Below, one piece after another: positions 1 through 13,204 of a stretch of 64,000 bases of DNA (positions within the stretch are counted from its first letter, which is position 1; the number at the start of each line of letters is the position of its first letter). The stretch is from Dermatophagoides farinae (lineage: Eukaryota > Arthropoda > Arachnida > Sarcoptiformes > Pyroglyphidae), in NCBI RefSeq assembly GCF_024713945.1, contig NC_134686.1, positions 451,001-515,000 on the forward strand. The letters are read 5' to 3'. The notes beneath the pieces were generated by a model. That model ran no database searches. It had not been told where the DNA came from and was given only the letters and a program-made list of their open reading frames with translations. A program made the position numbers and the translations under genes.

Positions 1-3000
1 TAATCAAATTTTCAAAATGATGATAATATTGCTTGTTGTGGTTTTATCATCATCTTCATCATCCATTATTGAATTAGGTTGGCTGGTTGGTTGGTTGTTA
101 GTTGATTGGTCAGTTGGTTAGTAGTAATTTCTACTACTACTAGTAGCAGTAGTATGATCGATCTATTCAATTGATCAATCGGTCAACCGGTTAGTGGTCA
201 TCATTATTTTTATTATTATTATTGATGATGAATAATCAAATATTTCTGATTTGCTGTAGCCATATTTTTTTTCATTCGATTCATTCATTTTTTTTTTTTT
301 GATAATAAAAATAAATTTTATACCGGCCGGCCGGCATGTTGTGTTTTGTTGACTGAAAAAAAAAATCAATTTAAATACCACATTGACTTCTTCTATAGTA
401 GCAGCCACATTATTGGCAACAATTCTTTGATTGTCAATCGGTAATGTGATGTGGTGTGTGTGTGTGTGTGATTGTGATTGGTTGGCCAGTTGATTGGTTC
501 AAAGGCGACTAATTTTATTATTAGAGATAATTTTTTTTTTTATTTCCATTCATCGATAGATCTAACTGATAATAGATGATGACCATCTTCATTTTTTTTT
601 GGATGATAATGTCCAATCGATGATGATGACCATCGATTGAACATTATTTTTTTTTGTGTCGATGATGATTATCATGAAACATACACACACACACACACAG
701 AAGCATAAATGTCAAAGTTATTTATAAACATTTTTCAACACCATCATCTTTGGATTTTCTTTTCCATCTTTATCATCATCATCATCATCATCATTCAATA
801 CATGATGATATTTACACAATAAGTTTGCCCGACTATTTTAGACCATGAATTGAACCAAAAAGAATCATCTCGATGACGAGATAATGACTTGAATGAAATA
901 TTTTTCTCATGATTCTATTGGCAAATTAATTTGAATAATTAGTACAATTTTATTCAGTTTGTCAGTCATCATTATCATTTTTTTTTTTGAATTCCGGTTT
1001 TCATATTTCAGATTTTTTTTTCACATCACTTTTTTTTCCTATCTGCTTGATGTGATTTTACAATTTAAATTTTTTTTTTAAATTCATTTCATCATCATTG
1101 TGGTCAATTATGAAAATGAACATTTTTTGTTGATTTAATCATGCAAATTCATTCATTTTTCTCTTTTGATCTCCAGACATATTATGATCATTGGACCATA
1201 CATTTATTGTGCACATACACACGCTCAAAATAATATACCGTTTATCTTTTTCTCTTTTTTCATTCTCCCTGTTTTGTTGATTTGATGGTTAACCAACCGC
1301 CAGAAAAAAAAATAAATAAATAACAAAATCAGCTCAGTATATGACAACAGAAAAATGATCCAAAACAAAATACAAAATAAAAAAATAAAAAATAAAAAAT
1401 AAATGTACGACATATATGATGATGCTCTAGATTTAGATAAAGATTTTCAAGATTTACCAATTTTTTTTGTCCACTATGAATCCAGATATCCGTTGATTTG
1501 TTGTCGTTTGTCGTTTTTTTTTCCGGATATTTTTTTTTTTTATTTATGCAAAAAAAAAATAAAATAAAATTTATCTGTTTTTTATAACACACACACACAC
1601 ACAAGGTATATAGGGTGGTTTGTTTGTTTGTTGACAAAAAAAAAAAAAAAAATTTCCTCATTGATGTATACCTGTTTTATTTACATAAAAAAAAATCTAT
1701 ATTTAATTGAATATATACAGTCCGCTACACAGTGTAAATTTGACTGACGAATTGAAAAAAAAATGATTTCAAAATCAATTAAAACGTCTAAACATTGCTC
1801 CATATCCATATACCTGATTCTAGCAAATTCTATGCCTTTCCTACCTGGCATTTGATTAACCAAACAAAATTAGGTTATCCAGGACAATAAAAAAAAAAAT
1901 CATAACCGTTTTTTTTTTGATTTCTTCACTCACTAACTCACTCTCTCTCTCTCTCTCTCCAATATGGGCTGTGTATTATTTCATCATAATTTTTTTTCTG
2001 GTTATTTGTCTCTGCTGCTGTTGTGTTTGTCGGTCGAAACATGGAAATTTTTTTTTATTTAGCGTTTTTCTCCTTTGTATATGTGACAATTTTTTATTGT
2101 ATTTTTTTTTTTTGATGGTGTTTAGTAGTAGGAAAAAAAATGAACGAATAATTTTAGAGTAAACGCCCTGTATATTTCCTGGTTATTTTTTTTTTTACTT
2201 GCTTGATTTTTATCATCATCCAACAATTTTGTTGTTTACCTGGTTTCCTAGCAGCTATAGATGTAAATGTTATATAGATATTCATTTTTTTTCTATTTCA
2301 TTTCGTTTCGGTTCGGTTCCATTGGTATCTATTAAATTTTTCTTTTTTGTCCGTTCATAAATATTGTACTCGACGAAGAAAACGATTTGATCTATTGTTG
2401 GGGTACATTGCCGATCATTTATCGATTTTTTGTTTTTCTAACGACAAAATATGTAATATTTCCTCATCATCAATTTTTTCTTTTTACTGTAAAATGAGAT
2501 GATGATGCTTCTTGATATCATCATCTTTGACATCAATGAAAAAATGATTTAAAACCGGAATGATTCATGATTTGTGATTGCATTTGTTGTTGATTGCCCG
2601 GATGTGTAAAATGATGTTTTTTTTCTTGTCAAAAAAAAAATTTCAAACATTCCAAATAACAAAAAAAACAATAATGTACACATAAGTAGATATTTTACGT
2701 GTACACCATCATCATCATCATTTTAATCGATCAAGTGGTTTTTTTTTGTTTCATCAAATAAGAAAAATTTCTCTGCACTATTATTATATTGATGATGACA
2801 AACAAAACAGAAAAAAATCTACTTTCCAACTTTCTAATACAAATGGAATGTTTTTTTACCCAATATATATCGATCGCTATAGTGATTTTGAAAAAAAACC
2901 ATTGAGATTAATGAGTGCTTTTGTTATTTGTCATCATCATCATCATCATCATCGCCATCTTTATCAATCATCAGATGATGCATTATCATCATTGACATTT

Positions 3001-6000
3001 GTTTTTTTCTAACATCATTGTGTGTTCTGAATTGTTAAATTTTTGGTAACCAAAAAAAAAAATTTTTTTCATTGAAAGTGAAATTTATTCCACATGTTTC
3101 TGTGTTTGTTTGTTTGAAAGTGGAAAAAAATGAAAAAATTCTTTTACATTCAATGATGATAGGTCATAAACCCTTTTTTTCTTGAAAAAAAAATGCGGTA
3201 AGCAACAACAACAACATGTGTATAATTTAACTGCCAAACAAGCAAACAACAAAAACAACATCAAAATGATCCTGTTACAAACAACAACGACAACAACAAC
3301 AACAAAAATGACAGGGTAACTGAAGTGTGTAATTTTGAAAAAAAAATTGTCATCATTTTCCATTTCATCGAAAATTTGCATTGACTACATACTTGGTTTT
3401 GGGTAAAGATTTATATATCCATTCATTATTATTAATGTGTGTCTACCTGTTGTTGCTGCTGCTGCTGCTGTAACCACTATTAAAAGAATAATAAAAAAAA
3501 ATTCAAATCCTTTTTTTCCATCCATCCTCGATGATTTTCATTTTTTTCCAAATTTCTTTTATTGGTATTTTCACTTTTTTATTATTATTATTGTCTTTGT
3601 TTTTTTTTTCACTCTCTGGCTACCTGTCGAGCTGAATTTCTCATGTGAAAACTATACGCTATTGGTACGGCTTGTATATTGCTTTTACCAAACAAAACAA
3701 AACAAAAAAAATAAATTATCAGTGATGACCAGTTCACCCGATAATATCAACAACATATTTTTTCAATTTTTCTCAAATGACCACTTTTCAGTGGACAACA
3801 ACAACAACAGGTCATAATAATGTTTAGTTGGATTGACATATTAAGTGTGTGTGTGTGTATGTTTTACACTCTAAAGAATCTGATTATAAGCTACAAATGT
3901 AGCAACAGGTTGTCGATTTTCATTTCAATATATAAACCTTAAACTATATATATAATATATAATTTATTGATTGAACAGAAAAAATCTATTAATTATAAGT
4001 GATCAACAAGTTTTTTTTTTATTTTCAGTTTCAAATATTTCATGTCTAATCGACGAATGAATAAATGAACAGAGAGATTGAGAGAATCTAGATTTTTTTG
4101 TTTGTTTGTTTATTGAATAAATTAATTATCATTTCAGGTTCATTGACATTGATATTGTTGTTGGATCATTTACACTTTAACCAATTTTTTTTTCATCGTT
4201 TTCTCTGAAACAGAATGTGATGAAAATGAAATTTTTTTTCATTTTCATCTCATTTTTTTTTCGTTATACTCAAATGATGAACGGATCTTTATTACTATAA
4301 TAATAATAATGATGATGATGATAATGTAATTGCGATGTGGTTGGTTGGTTACATCTTTATTGTAATATTCATTCAAAGTTCATTGCTCTAATATACTTAC
4401 TGACTTACTTATTATACACACACATATTGTTTTGGATATTTCAAACAAAACAAAACAAAGATGTTTGCTGAATATTGTTACGGTAGCCATATATTATTAT
4501 TATTATTATGAAACTTGTTGCTGGTGGTATACGATATTTGGAAAAAAAAACTAGACTCACACATCTAGCCAACCGGTAAGAAAAAAAAAACAAAACGAAC
4601 AGAACGATTTTCGTGATTTTTTTCTTTTCATTTTTTTTTTTTGAGGCCATTAGGCTACTAATACATTCATTCAGTTACTACAGATTGAATGTTTTATTTT
4701 CCTACCATCTTATTTCATTCAATCATCATCATCATCATTCAAAACCCGATTGGATCGATGCCGCCGGTTTTTTTTTTTTTTTGGTTGTTGTTCGGGGGTT
4801 GGCATCATTTTTGTTTTCTTTTCTCCATCATCATCAACAGGTATCGAAATTTGACTTTTTTTTTCGTCATTAATGTTCTCATCATCATCATCATTCAACT
4901 TCTCTTTCGATCCGCTTTCCCATTCGGTTATTTTTTTTTCTCTCACTCTTTCTCTCTCTCTCTCTCTCTCTTGATTGCAATGAAACTTTCAATAACTGCG
5001 TTTTTTTTTGATGCTAAAGATCCAATGAAAGAAAAAAAAAGAAAATTAAAACAAAAATTGAAAAAAATAACATACACACACACACACACACAGTGGCTCT
5101 TTTCCATATTCGTGGCTCATTTATTATATTATATTGGTGTATGGAAAAAAAAACGAAAAATTTTGTACAGAAAGGAAAAATGAAAAAAGGCAAAAGCACA
5201 CATGCGAATCTACACACACACACACATGGGTAATGGCATGCATTTTTATATATACATGTTTGAAACCTTGAAGTGTTCAAAAAAGTTTTTTTTTCATTTC
5301 TATTTTGCCATGATATTTTTCTTTTTCTGTTCTAACAATATGATGAGACAACGATGAAACTACAACATTTTTTCATTTTTTTTTTGTCGTCGATAGTTTC
5401 ATTTTTTTAAGTCTTATTTTTTTTGTAGTATATGGTGGTTATTTGGTTATTTAGTTTGTGTGTTTAGCCGGCAGCATGTCAACAAGACTGTAAATGGAAA
5501 AACAACTTGTGATTGTTGATTGTGTTGGCGTCTTCAGAAATTGTCGCCAAAATACAACAACAACAACAACAACAGCAATCACTTTCACTAAATGTTGAAT
5601 GATTGTCGCCAAATATTGGACTGTCGTCGTCGTCGTCGTCGTCTTTGTTTTTTGTCATTATGAATGTTTTTATTTGATTTATCAATTAGATATATATTGG
5701 AATGTCTGTGAAGTTTAGTTGTCCAACAACAACTTGATCTTGATATTCGGTCTATGAAATAAAACAAGCGAAACATTTCCCATTCATTGCATTGAATGAA
5801 ATTCACAGACACACACACACAAAAGATGTCTTGGTTGTGTGATCAAATAATGAAAATTTTCAACCCGAAAAAAAAATTCCATCATTTTATATCATCATCA
5901 TCATCATTAAGGTGTTAAAAAAAATGTCAAATTCATGTGTGTTTGAGTGTGTGAAAACATTTTGACCAACCACCACTACTTTTTCTTATATAATTATCCT

Positions 6001-6405
6001 TTTGTTTTTCATTCGAATTCTTTTACTTTGAATTTTTTTTCCCATTTTGGAACCAATTGTTTGTTTGTTTTTGGTGTTGGGAAAAAATTTTCATTTTCTT
6101 TGTCAGTGTTTGGGTTGCAAATAAACTTGACTGAAGAAAAGAAAATTGAAAGTGTCATCTTTCACAATTACACACAGTGTGTGTGTGTATATACTCTAAT
6201 TGAATTTAAATGTTTAAACAAAAGAAAATGATGATGATGATCATCGTTAGTTTTTTCTTGACATCTAAATTACATCGACCTAGTCTTTAGTGTGAAAATC
6301 AATTATGAAAAAATCAATTTCTGTGATAAATTTTTTTCATATATTCAATCATCGAATGTAAACGAAATTTAACCAAAAAAATTTTTTTTCCATGTGTTTT
6401 TACAG
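1..6405. other. gene-free AT-rich stretch with simple repeats
   Basis: I see no supportable gene here. The stretch is A- and T-homopolymer rich and holds short microsatellites: GT runs near 455-471, CA runs near 683-700, ATC runs near 775-793, AAC runs near 3280-3303, a CT run at 1940-1958, and GTC runs near 5623-5641. Open frames on both strands are repeat translations (poly-His, poly-Phe, poly-Ile) without domain signatures or convincing splice signals. The last part may hold 5' leader exons of the FRMD6-like gene that follows. Confidence 0.6.
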
Positions 6406-6968
6406 GATTCATTGATCAATCATCAACATTCGTCAAACGATTTCCGAATTGCAAGCAAGGAAACAACAACAGAAAAAAAACAACGTTTTTTACATTTTAT
6501 GAAATTATGTATCGAAATTTACATTTCTTTTTTTTCATCATCATCAAAATCATCGCCATTCAATCTATATATACCAATAAAATTTATTGACACCGACGAC
6601 GTCATGTTATTTGTCATCAATTTTTTTGTGTAGGAAAAAAAAATTCCATTTTTTCATCATCAACGACAGTAGTAAAAAAAATACGTGCAGCAATTTTCAT
6701 CTGAAATGTTTTTTCAACCATCACCACCACCACAACAGCAACAACATTATCGATTATTATTTCATATAAAATTCAATCACCAAAGCAATAAAATTTTTAA
6801 TTACATTCAACAGACAGAAACAAAACAACAACAACAACAACAACAACAAATAAATAAATTCATCAATCAAATGTGTTCATCATCAAGAAATTTTTGTTTT
6901 CATTCAATAAAATTCTAGTTTTTTCTAAGATAAAGAAAAAAAAATTGTTTATCGCAAACAAAAAAAAA
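6406..6968 (+). other. probable 5' untranslated exon sequence of the FRMD6-like gene
   Basis: A T-rich tract followed by TACAG ends at 6405 and looks like a splice acceptor. From there to the ATG at 6969 the sequence changes from T-rich to A/C-rich with CAA repeats, as in the exons of this window. It runs straight into the first coding exon, so it is best read as leader. A long translated frame is not supported. Confidence 0.35.
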
Positions 6969-9900
6969 ATGATGCGTCGAAACGTTTTCACTACATATGA
7001 TCCAAATTTGCCTATGGGCAAAAAATTTGTTGCCGTTCATGTACAGAATGAAGATCCGCTCTATTTTCTTGTCGAGGTAAGTGCAAAATTAAAAAAAAAA
7101 AAATTTCATTTTGGCCATCATAGCCACATTGCACATACACACATACACAAACACATCCTATTCATCGTTTTGACATTGAAACCACTGATGATGACGATAA
7201 TCGTCTTCATTGCTATATACAAGATTTACATCATTTAGTCCATCTATGGGCTTGATTCATATTGATTCACACTTGTTGTTGTTGTTGTTTTTTCATAATT
7301 TCAATAACCATCATCATCTTGTGAATGTTTCTGTTGATGATGAATCTGTCGATGAAAAATTAAATTTTTTTATTTTCTCGTTGTCCATCATATGACGTCT
7401 TTTTTTTTGTCGCTTCCAATTAATTGATGATGAACTTGAACATACTCATCATTAAAAATTGTTCACCTGAAAAAAAGTGATATTCAAAGGAAAGGAAAGG
7501 AGAAGAAGAAGAAAAAAATACGGTTTCCATTGAATTTTTTTTTCGGTTCTCGCTACGACCAATATTGAATGAAAACATTTTTGGTGGCAACGAAAACATT
7601 ACTAAACTGATGGCATATGATATCAGATTTTTTTTTTGATTCTTCAGAAAAAAATGGCCACACCATTCATCTTTTGCGAAGAAAAAAAGAAGCAACAGAA
7701 CTGGAAATGAATTAAAGATGCAAGTGTGATGGTGAAAAAAGTTTCTTCTCTCTCTCTCTTGATTTTTCTATGGTGATCAATTTTTTTTTCTCGCCTAAGA
7801 ATGCTAAATTTAGAAACATCCACCAACATCTCTGATTGTCATTGATTTATGGCCAAGTGAATTTTTATTTACAGATTCTGAAAAATTTTTCCTTTTTTTT
7901 CATCAATTAATTGACAAATGACAAAATTCAATTCAATTTTAATGAATTCATCATCAAATTTCGCATTCATTTTTTCCCTTTTTCTTTTTTTTTCCTCCAT
8001 CCACCGTATATAATCACTAGGTCAAAGCCAAAGTATGTGAACTGTTTGTACAGATAAGTAAATTTTTAAATTTACTTGAACCGGAATTGTTTGGTTTAGC
8101 CATTAAATCATCATCACCATCATCATCTGGTAAGTGTTGATTTTTTTTTATTCGATTCCCGTTACTAATAGAAACCTTCAATGTTATTTTCACTTTGAAA
8201 GTAGTAGATACATTTATATTTTTGGATCCATTGGAAAAACTGTCAAAATATGCGCCGAAAGCATGGAAAACACAGAATAATGTAGGTTTTGTTGTTGACA
8301 GAATTTTTTTGAAAATTAATTTTCAATGTTTTTTTCCATTCGCAGGGTATGGACAATAATGGCCTACCATTATTTAATGTATATTTTCGTGTACAATTCT
8401 ATGTTGATTCCTATCTGTTTATAAGGTATATTGTTTTTCATATTGATTTATTGATTTTTTTTATCTGAAATTTTTATTTTTTTTTTTCGTTGTGGAAATA
8501 GCTGTAAAGTTGCCAAATATTATTATTATCATCAATTACGTGAAAATGTTCTTAAATATGAACAATCAATGTCGGAAGTACGTTGTTTTCTATTGGCATC
8601 ATTTGCATTACAAGCCGATTATGGAAATTATAATCCAAAATTACATAAGAATCGATATTTTGATCCAATTCATTATTTTCCATTATGGGTTCGTGTTTTA
8701 AAGATTTTTTTTTTTTTGGATTTTGTTCACAAATAATAATATAATAATTTGTCTATTTTAATATAGGTGATTGAAGAATTAGGTCATGATTATATACAAC
8801 GTTATTTGCCCTCATTACACTGTGATCATAAAGGAATGTCAAAATCGGAAGCACAATCAATGTTTATACGTGAAGCATCCGATCCGATGGCAGCGCATAA
8901 TTTTCATCTTTATAAAATGGTCTCTAATAATAAGAAACAAAATTCAAATTCAACTACTACTAGTTCATCAACAGCTAATGATACATGGCTTGCAATCACC
9001 ATTACTGGATTGATGATTTATGCATCTGATCATCATCAGCCAATTCGTTGTTTAAAGACAAGGATCTCTTTTTTTCCATGGTCAGATATTGGAAAATTAT
9101 CGTTTGATAAGAAAAAATTCGAGATTCGTTCCATTGGACCACAAAGCCGTAAATTTATCTATTATGCTGGTTCAGAAGAATTGGCCAGATTTTTATTATG
9201 GTTTTCACGTGCAAGTCATCAATTTCATTTGATGATATTGCCAAAAATGAGAGAAATGTTAAAACGTGAAGCAGAAATTAACCGGAGAAAATATCGTGAA
9301 AATTGTATCAGTTCAATTACAAGTACAAGTAGTAGACGAACTTCCAGTAGTGGTGGTAATTCAAGTGTTGTTGATGGTGGTACCTGTGAAATTGGTGGTG
9401 GTTCAAATACGAACACAACATCAAAATCTACATCACCATTTGAATTTAGTTCAGCGGCAAGCAGTAGCAGTTCAGAAAGAACAGAAGAAAAATGTTTGAA
9501 AAAATGTATAACATCCGACTTGGATATTTCAACTACATCATCAGTTTGTTATGATGGAATGATGATTGGTTGTAATGATTCGACCAAAGATCCGAATGAA
9601 GAATTTCAAGATCAACAACGTGTTTCTGTCATATCGAATGCTTCATCGAATACTACATCTGGCATTGCATCGGATAAAATGCATTCCGGTTTAGGTGATG
9701 AAGAAGATTCAGATCCAGAATCGGATTTATTAATGTCTTTGAATGGTCATCATCATTCACATCATCATCATCATCGTGCAATTACATTGTCAGGATGTTC
9801 ACCACAACCAGTGGTTTCAATGGAATCATTAGCAATGAGTGAACCAATCAATGTTAATCATCATAGAAGCCATAATCATCATCAACAGAATCATCCACTT

Positions 9901-12513
9901 AATAATTATTCGGCCACCAAATCAGCAATGATGGGAAATAAAAAACATTCCATTTCAATTTCAAACATAATGATCACGGCCAATTCTGAACCATCATCAT
10001 CATCACCAATTTCTGCTTCATCATCGTGTTCTTCTAATTCACAAATAAAAACAACGGCAACAACAACTGCAACCGAAATAATTGTTAATCCAGAGAAAGT
10101 TCCAAAGTTTCTCTTTGTTTGAATATTAATGGATCAAAAGAACAGTCGAAAAAATTCACAGAACATGATTCTGAAGTAGAAGATTCTGGTGATGAAATTG
10201 ATTCATCAATCAATAAGAATAATCGTTATAGTTCAAATAAAAGTAACGTGACAGTATTATCGACTATTCTTAAACCAGAAGCAGAACGTTTACTGAAACA
10301 AGGTATTGAAGCTGAAGATGTTTTGGATGCATTCAATAATCAATCGCAACAAAATCAAATTGATTCATTGGAATTGGCCGAATTGAAAGAATTTGAACAA
10401 CAAGAAAAAGAAAAAATCATACTGAATTCATTGATCGATAATATACCTCCACCACCACCGATGGATTCATCAGATTCTTCCGATGATGATGATGATAGTT
10501 CGGATAGTAGTGATTCTGATTCATCAGATGGTGATGATGATTTTCAAACACAAAAACATCGTAATAATCGACATCATCATTATTCTCCACTTGCTCAAGA
10601 GAAACGTTTGCACAATGAACAACAACAACAACAACAACGGCAGCAGCATAATATCGATTCTTCTAGTCTAAATCAACGTAGTAATGTAATTCCATCATTA
10701 TTGAAAAGTAAAAGTTCCAATACTGCAAGTAGTATTCAACAACAACAGCAACAGCAGCAGTCAAATGGCAAACCACAAACTACTGAAACATTGAAAGCTA
10801 AAATTTTACCAATGAATCATATCTATGAAAATGTTCCCATTTCTGATCATGTTTCATCAACAGGCAGTAGATATAGTCAAGTTGTTCAAGCTTTGATCAC
10901 AACACCAACTGCTAATAATAATAAACATTTTATTACTGGATTTCCACCAACAACAATTCCATTGCGTCAATATCCATCATTGAATTCTGTTCCAAATGTA
11001 TCTTCTTCAAATAATAATTATCCACATCGAACTGGAATGCGTATAGGTGTATCATCATTATCACGTCCTGGTTCAGCACAGAAAAAACATGCTGCTCATT
11101 TACTTTTACATGGTGGATGTATTCACACTAATCATCAACACAGTAATCAGAATATTCCTTTATCATTATTATTAAATGGACAAACATCATCTTCCAATGG
11201 TATATTATCAAATTCATTAAATCTTTCGGCTGGATCTGAACCAAATTTATATTTTGGTGGTGGATCAAATCAATCGAATCATTGTGAATCAATTAACAAC
11301 AATAATTTAGCAATTCAAACAATCCAACAACAACAACAACAACCACCACCACCGCCACCACCACCAGTTGCTAGTACATTTAGACAATTTATTAAAAATC
11401 AACTTGGTGATTATGCTACAAATGAACCTGTAGCAAAAAAATCATTAACATTAGATCTGACAAAAACAAATGATCAAGTGCCAAATGCTCATCATCATTC
11501 TTCTGCAATTTATATAACACCACCACCATCAGCAGATTATCATCAGAAAACCTCAATGGAACAATTGTCACCATTTGTTTCGAAAATTCCAACACCTAGT
11601 CAAATGTCGAATGTAAGTAAAAAAAATCAGTTTGATCAGTTCAATTTAATAATAATTTGTTATTTATCGATATTAGATTCCAAGCCCACGATCACTTTCA
11701 TCAAATGATGATGAAAATCAACAACAACAACAACAACAACAAAAGCCAAAAATTGTACCAAAGAAATCCAAAGAATCACGTTTACGAGAATTACGCCAAC
11801 GTACTTCTGACCTGAATCTGCCATTAATAACAGCTTTATTCAATGATGCAAGTCTTCAATTATCAGATCGCTTTATGAATCACCATCCACCATCTAAAAG
11901 TCGATCGATGCAACATTTGACGCCAACAACATCAAATCATCATCATAATCATAATCACCATCATCATCATCATTATAGCAATGGAAATTGTTCATCAGGT
12001 GGTTGTACTTCATCATCATCATCAGCATCATCATCATCATCATCATCATCTGCATCATCGACACCATCAAGAGCTAGCCCAGCAAGTGTTGAAAGATCAT
12101 GTACATTTCGTGTAGATGAAGCCATAGCTAAATCGGCACTTCGTCAATCAAATCGAAATGATGCCAATAACAATCATCAGGATCATCATTTTGTTGATGA
12201 CGATAACCATTTCATTGGACAACGACCAATCAGTTGGCATATTGAAAAATCATCACCAGCTTTTATTCCCGTTGCACAAAATAATGGTTGGCATCATCAT
12301 CATCATCAGCATCATCAATATTATAATGGATCACCAAATAAAATTCATAATCCACATCATCATCATCATCATCAATTTCCACAACAGCCACAACAAACTC
12401 GTCGTTCATCAACGGGAAATAGTGGAAACAATGGAAACAGTGTTGGTGGTGGTGTTTCAAGAATACCACAACCAACAACTAGTACTCAATTCTATACTAA
12501 ACTTCGTTCATAA
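6969..12513 (+). CDS. FRMD6: Expanded/FRMD6-type FERM-domain protein (one frame break)
   Basis: Predicted cortical FERM adaptor of the Hippo pathway. Exons: 6969-7076, 8021-8129, 8205-8281, 8346-8425, 8502-8688, 8767 to about 10.1 kb, about 10.09 kb-11612, 11677-12513; all other junction phases close. The FERM region (roughly residues 15-360) follows FRMD6 closely from memory: LFGLAI in the F1 lobe, FRVQFYVDSYLFIR, FLLASFALQADYGNYN in F2, YFPLWVIEELGHDYI, and the F3 piece FPWSDIGKLSFDKKKFEI. The long tail is rich in Ser, His, Gln and Asp and contains SLTLDLTKTNDQVP, like the FRMD6 C-terminus (SLDLTHDEVP). No PPxY motif, expected in fly Expanded, was found. The reading frame changes between 10089 and 10119. 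With a 68-bp intron there the protein is 1391 residues, much longer than human FRMD6 (about 620). Two adjacent ATG codons start it; I took the first. Confidence 0.85.
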
Positions 12514-13204
12514 AGGAAAAATTTATATACTGATTAACAATGATTTATAGAGATTTATTTACACAATTCATTATGGGAATTTTTCATATTTTTTTTTGTG
12601 TGTGTGTGTGTGGGACAAACGGATGTGTGAAAACTTTTTTTTTCTCAATTTTTCTCTTGATTGTATCACTTTTTTTTCTTCAATCATTTCTTGTTCCAAG
12701 ATGAATTTTATGAATTTTTTTCCTTCCATTTTTCTTTAATTCGGGTGAATGAAATTTTTTTTTTTCGATTTTTGTCAAACGCAATATTTATTATTTTTTT
12801 TTTACACAAGTAAAACTGAATATATGCTCATTTTACTGGTGTTATCATATGATTTGTACAAAACAAAACAAAAATCGATTGATTATCAAACAGATCGATA
12901 AATGAATGAATAAAGAATAATTTATCTGATGTAAAACTTTTTCTTCTTTTTTAAAAAAAATTTATTAATCGATACGTCGTTTACTAACAGCAGCAAAAAT
13001 TAATCAATCACATGAGTGGAAATTAAATTTTCTTCAGATCGATAAAATACAAACAAACAATGGTTTTGAATTTTTTTTTAGAACTTTTTAAAGAAATTTT
13101 TTTTTCTATTTAAATTTAAAAATTTTCAATACATTCATCTCGCTATAGTGTATCAATACAGACTGTGTTTTGTATATATGTTTGTTTGTTGTGTGCACAT
13201 ATTG
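12514..13204. other. FRMD6-like 3' UTR and spacer
   Basis: This holds a T-rich 3' region with a GT run at 12598-12612 and an AATAAA signal at 12909-12914, 396 bases after the stop codon. The rest is the short spacer to the kinase gene. No other gene is seen. Confidence 0.55.
12909..12914 (+). other. poly(A) signal AATAAA, FRMD6-like gene
   Basis: This canonical hexamer lies 396 bases after the stop codon at 12511-12513, in T-rich sequence, and before the next gene on the same strand. Confidence 0.45.

Noticed and set aside
1681-1863. Minus-strand 60-codon frame with fairly balanced composition (MVNQMPGRKGIEF...)
   Set aside because: No domain, no clear splice partners, and the frame passes into Phe-rich repeat translation; a chance frame is more likely.
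4689-5183. 164-codon plus-strand frame
   Set aside because: It is almost entirely Phe, Ile, Ser and Lys from homopolymers and CT repeats.
6873-6968. Upstream in-frame extension of the FRMD6-like first exon
   Set aside because: The extension is Phe/Lys-rich from A and T runs; conserved-looking sequence begins only at the MMRRNVFTTYD start at 6969.
10089-10125. Programmed ribosomal frameshift in the FRMD6-like gene
   Set aside because: No X-XXY-YYZ heptamer in the right phase lies in the overlap; an intron or sequence error is simpler.
13148-13204. 19-codon N-terminal extension of the TSSK-like kinase
   Set aside because: It does not match the TSSK N-terminus, which begins right at the ATG at 13205.
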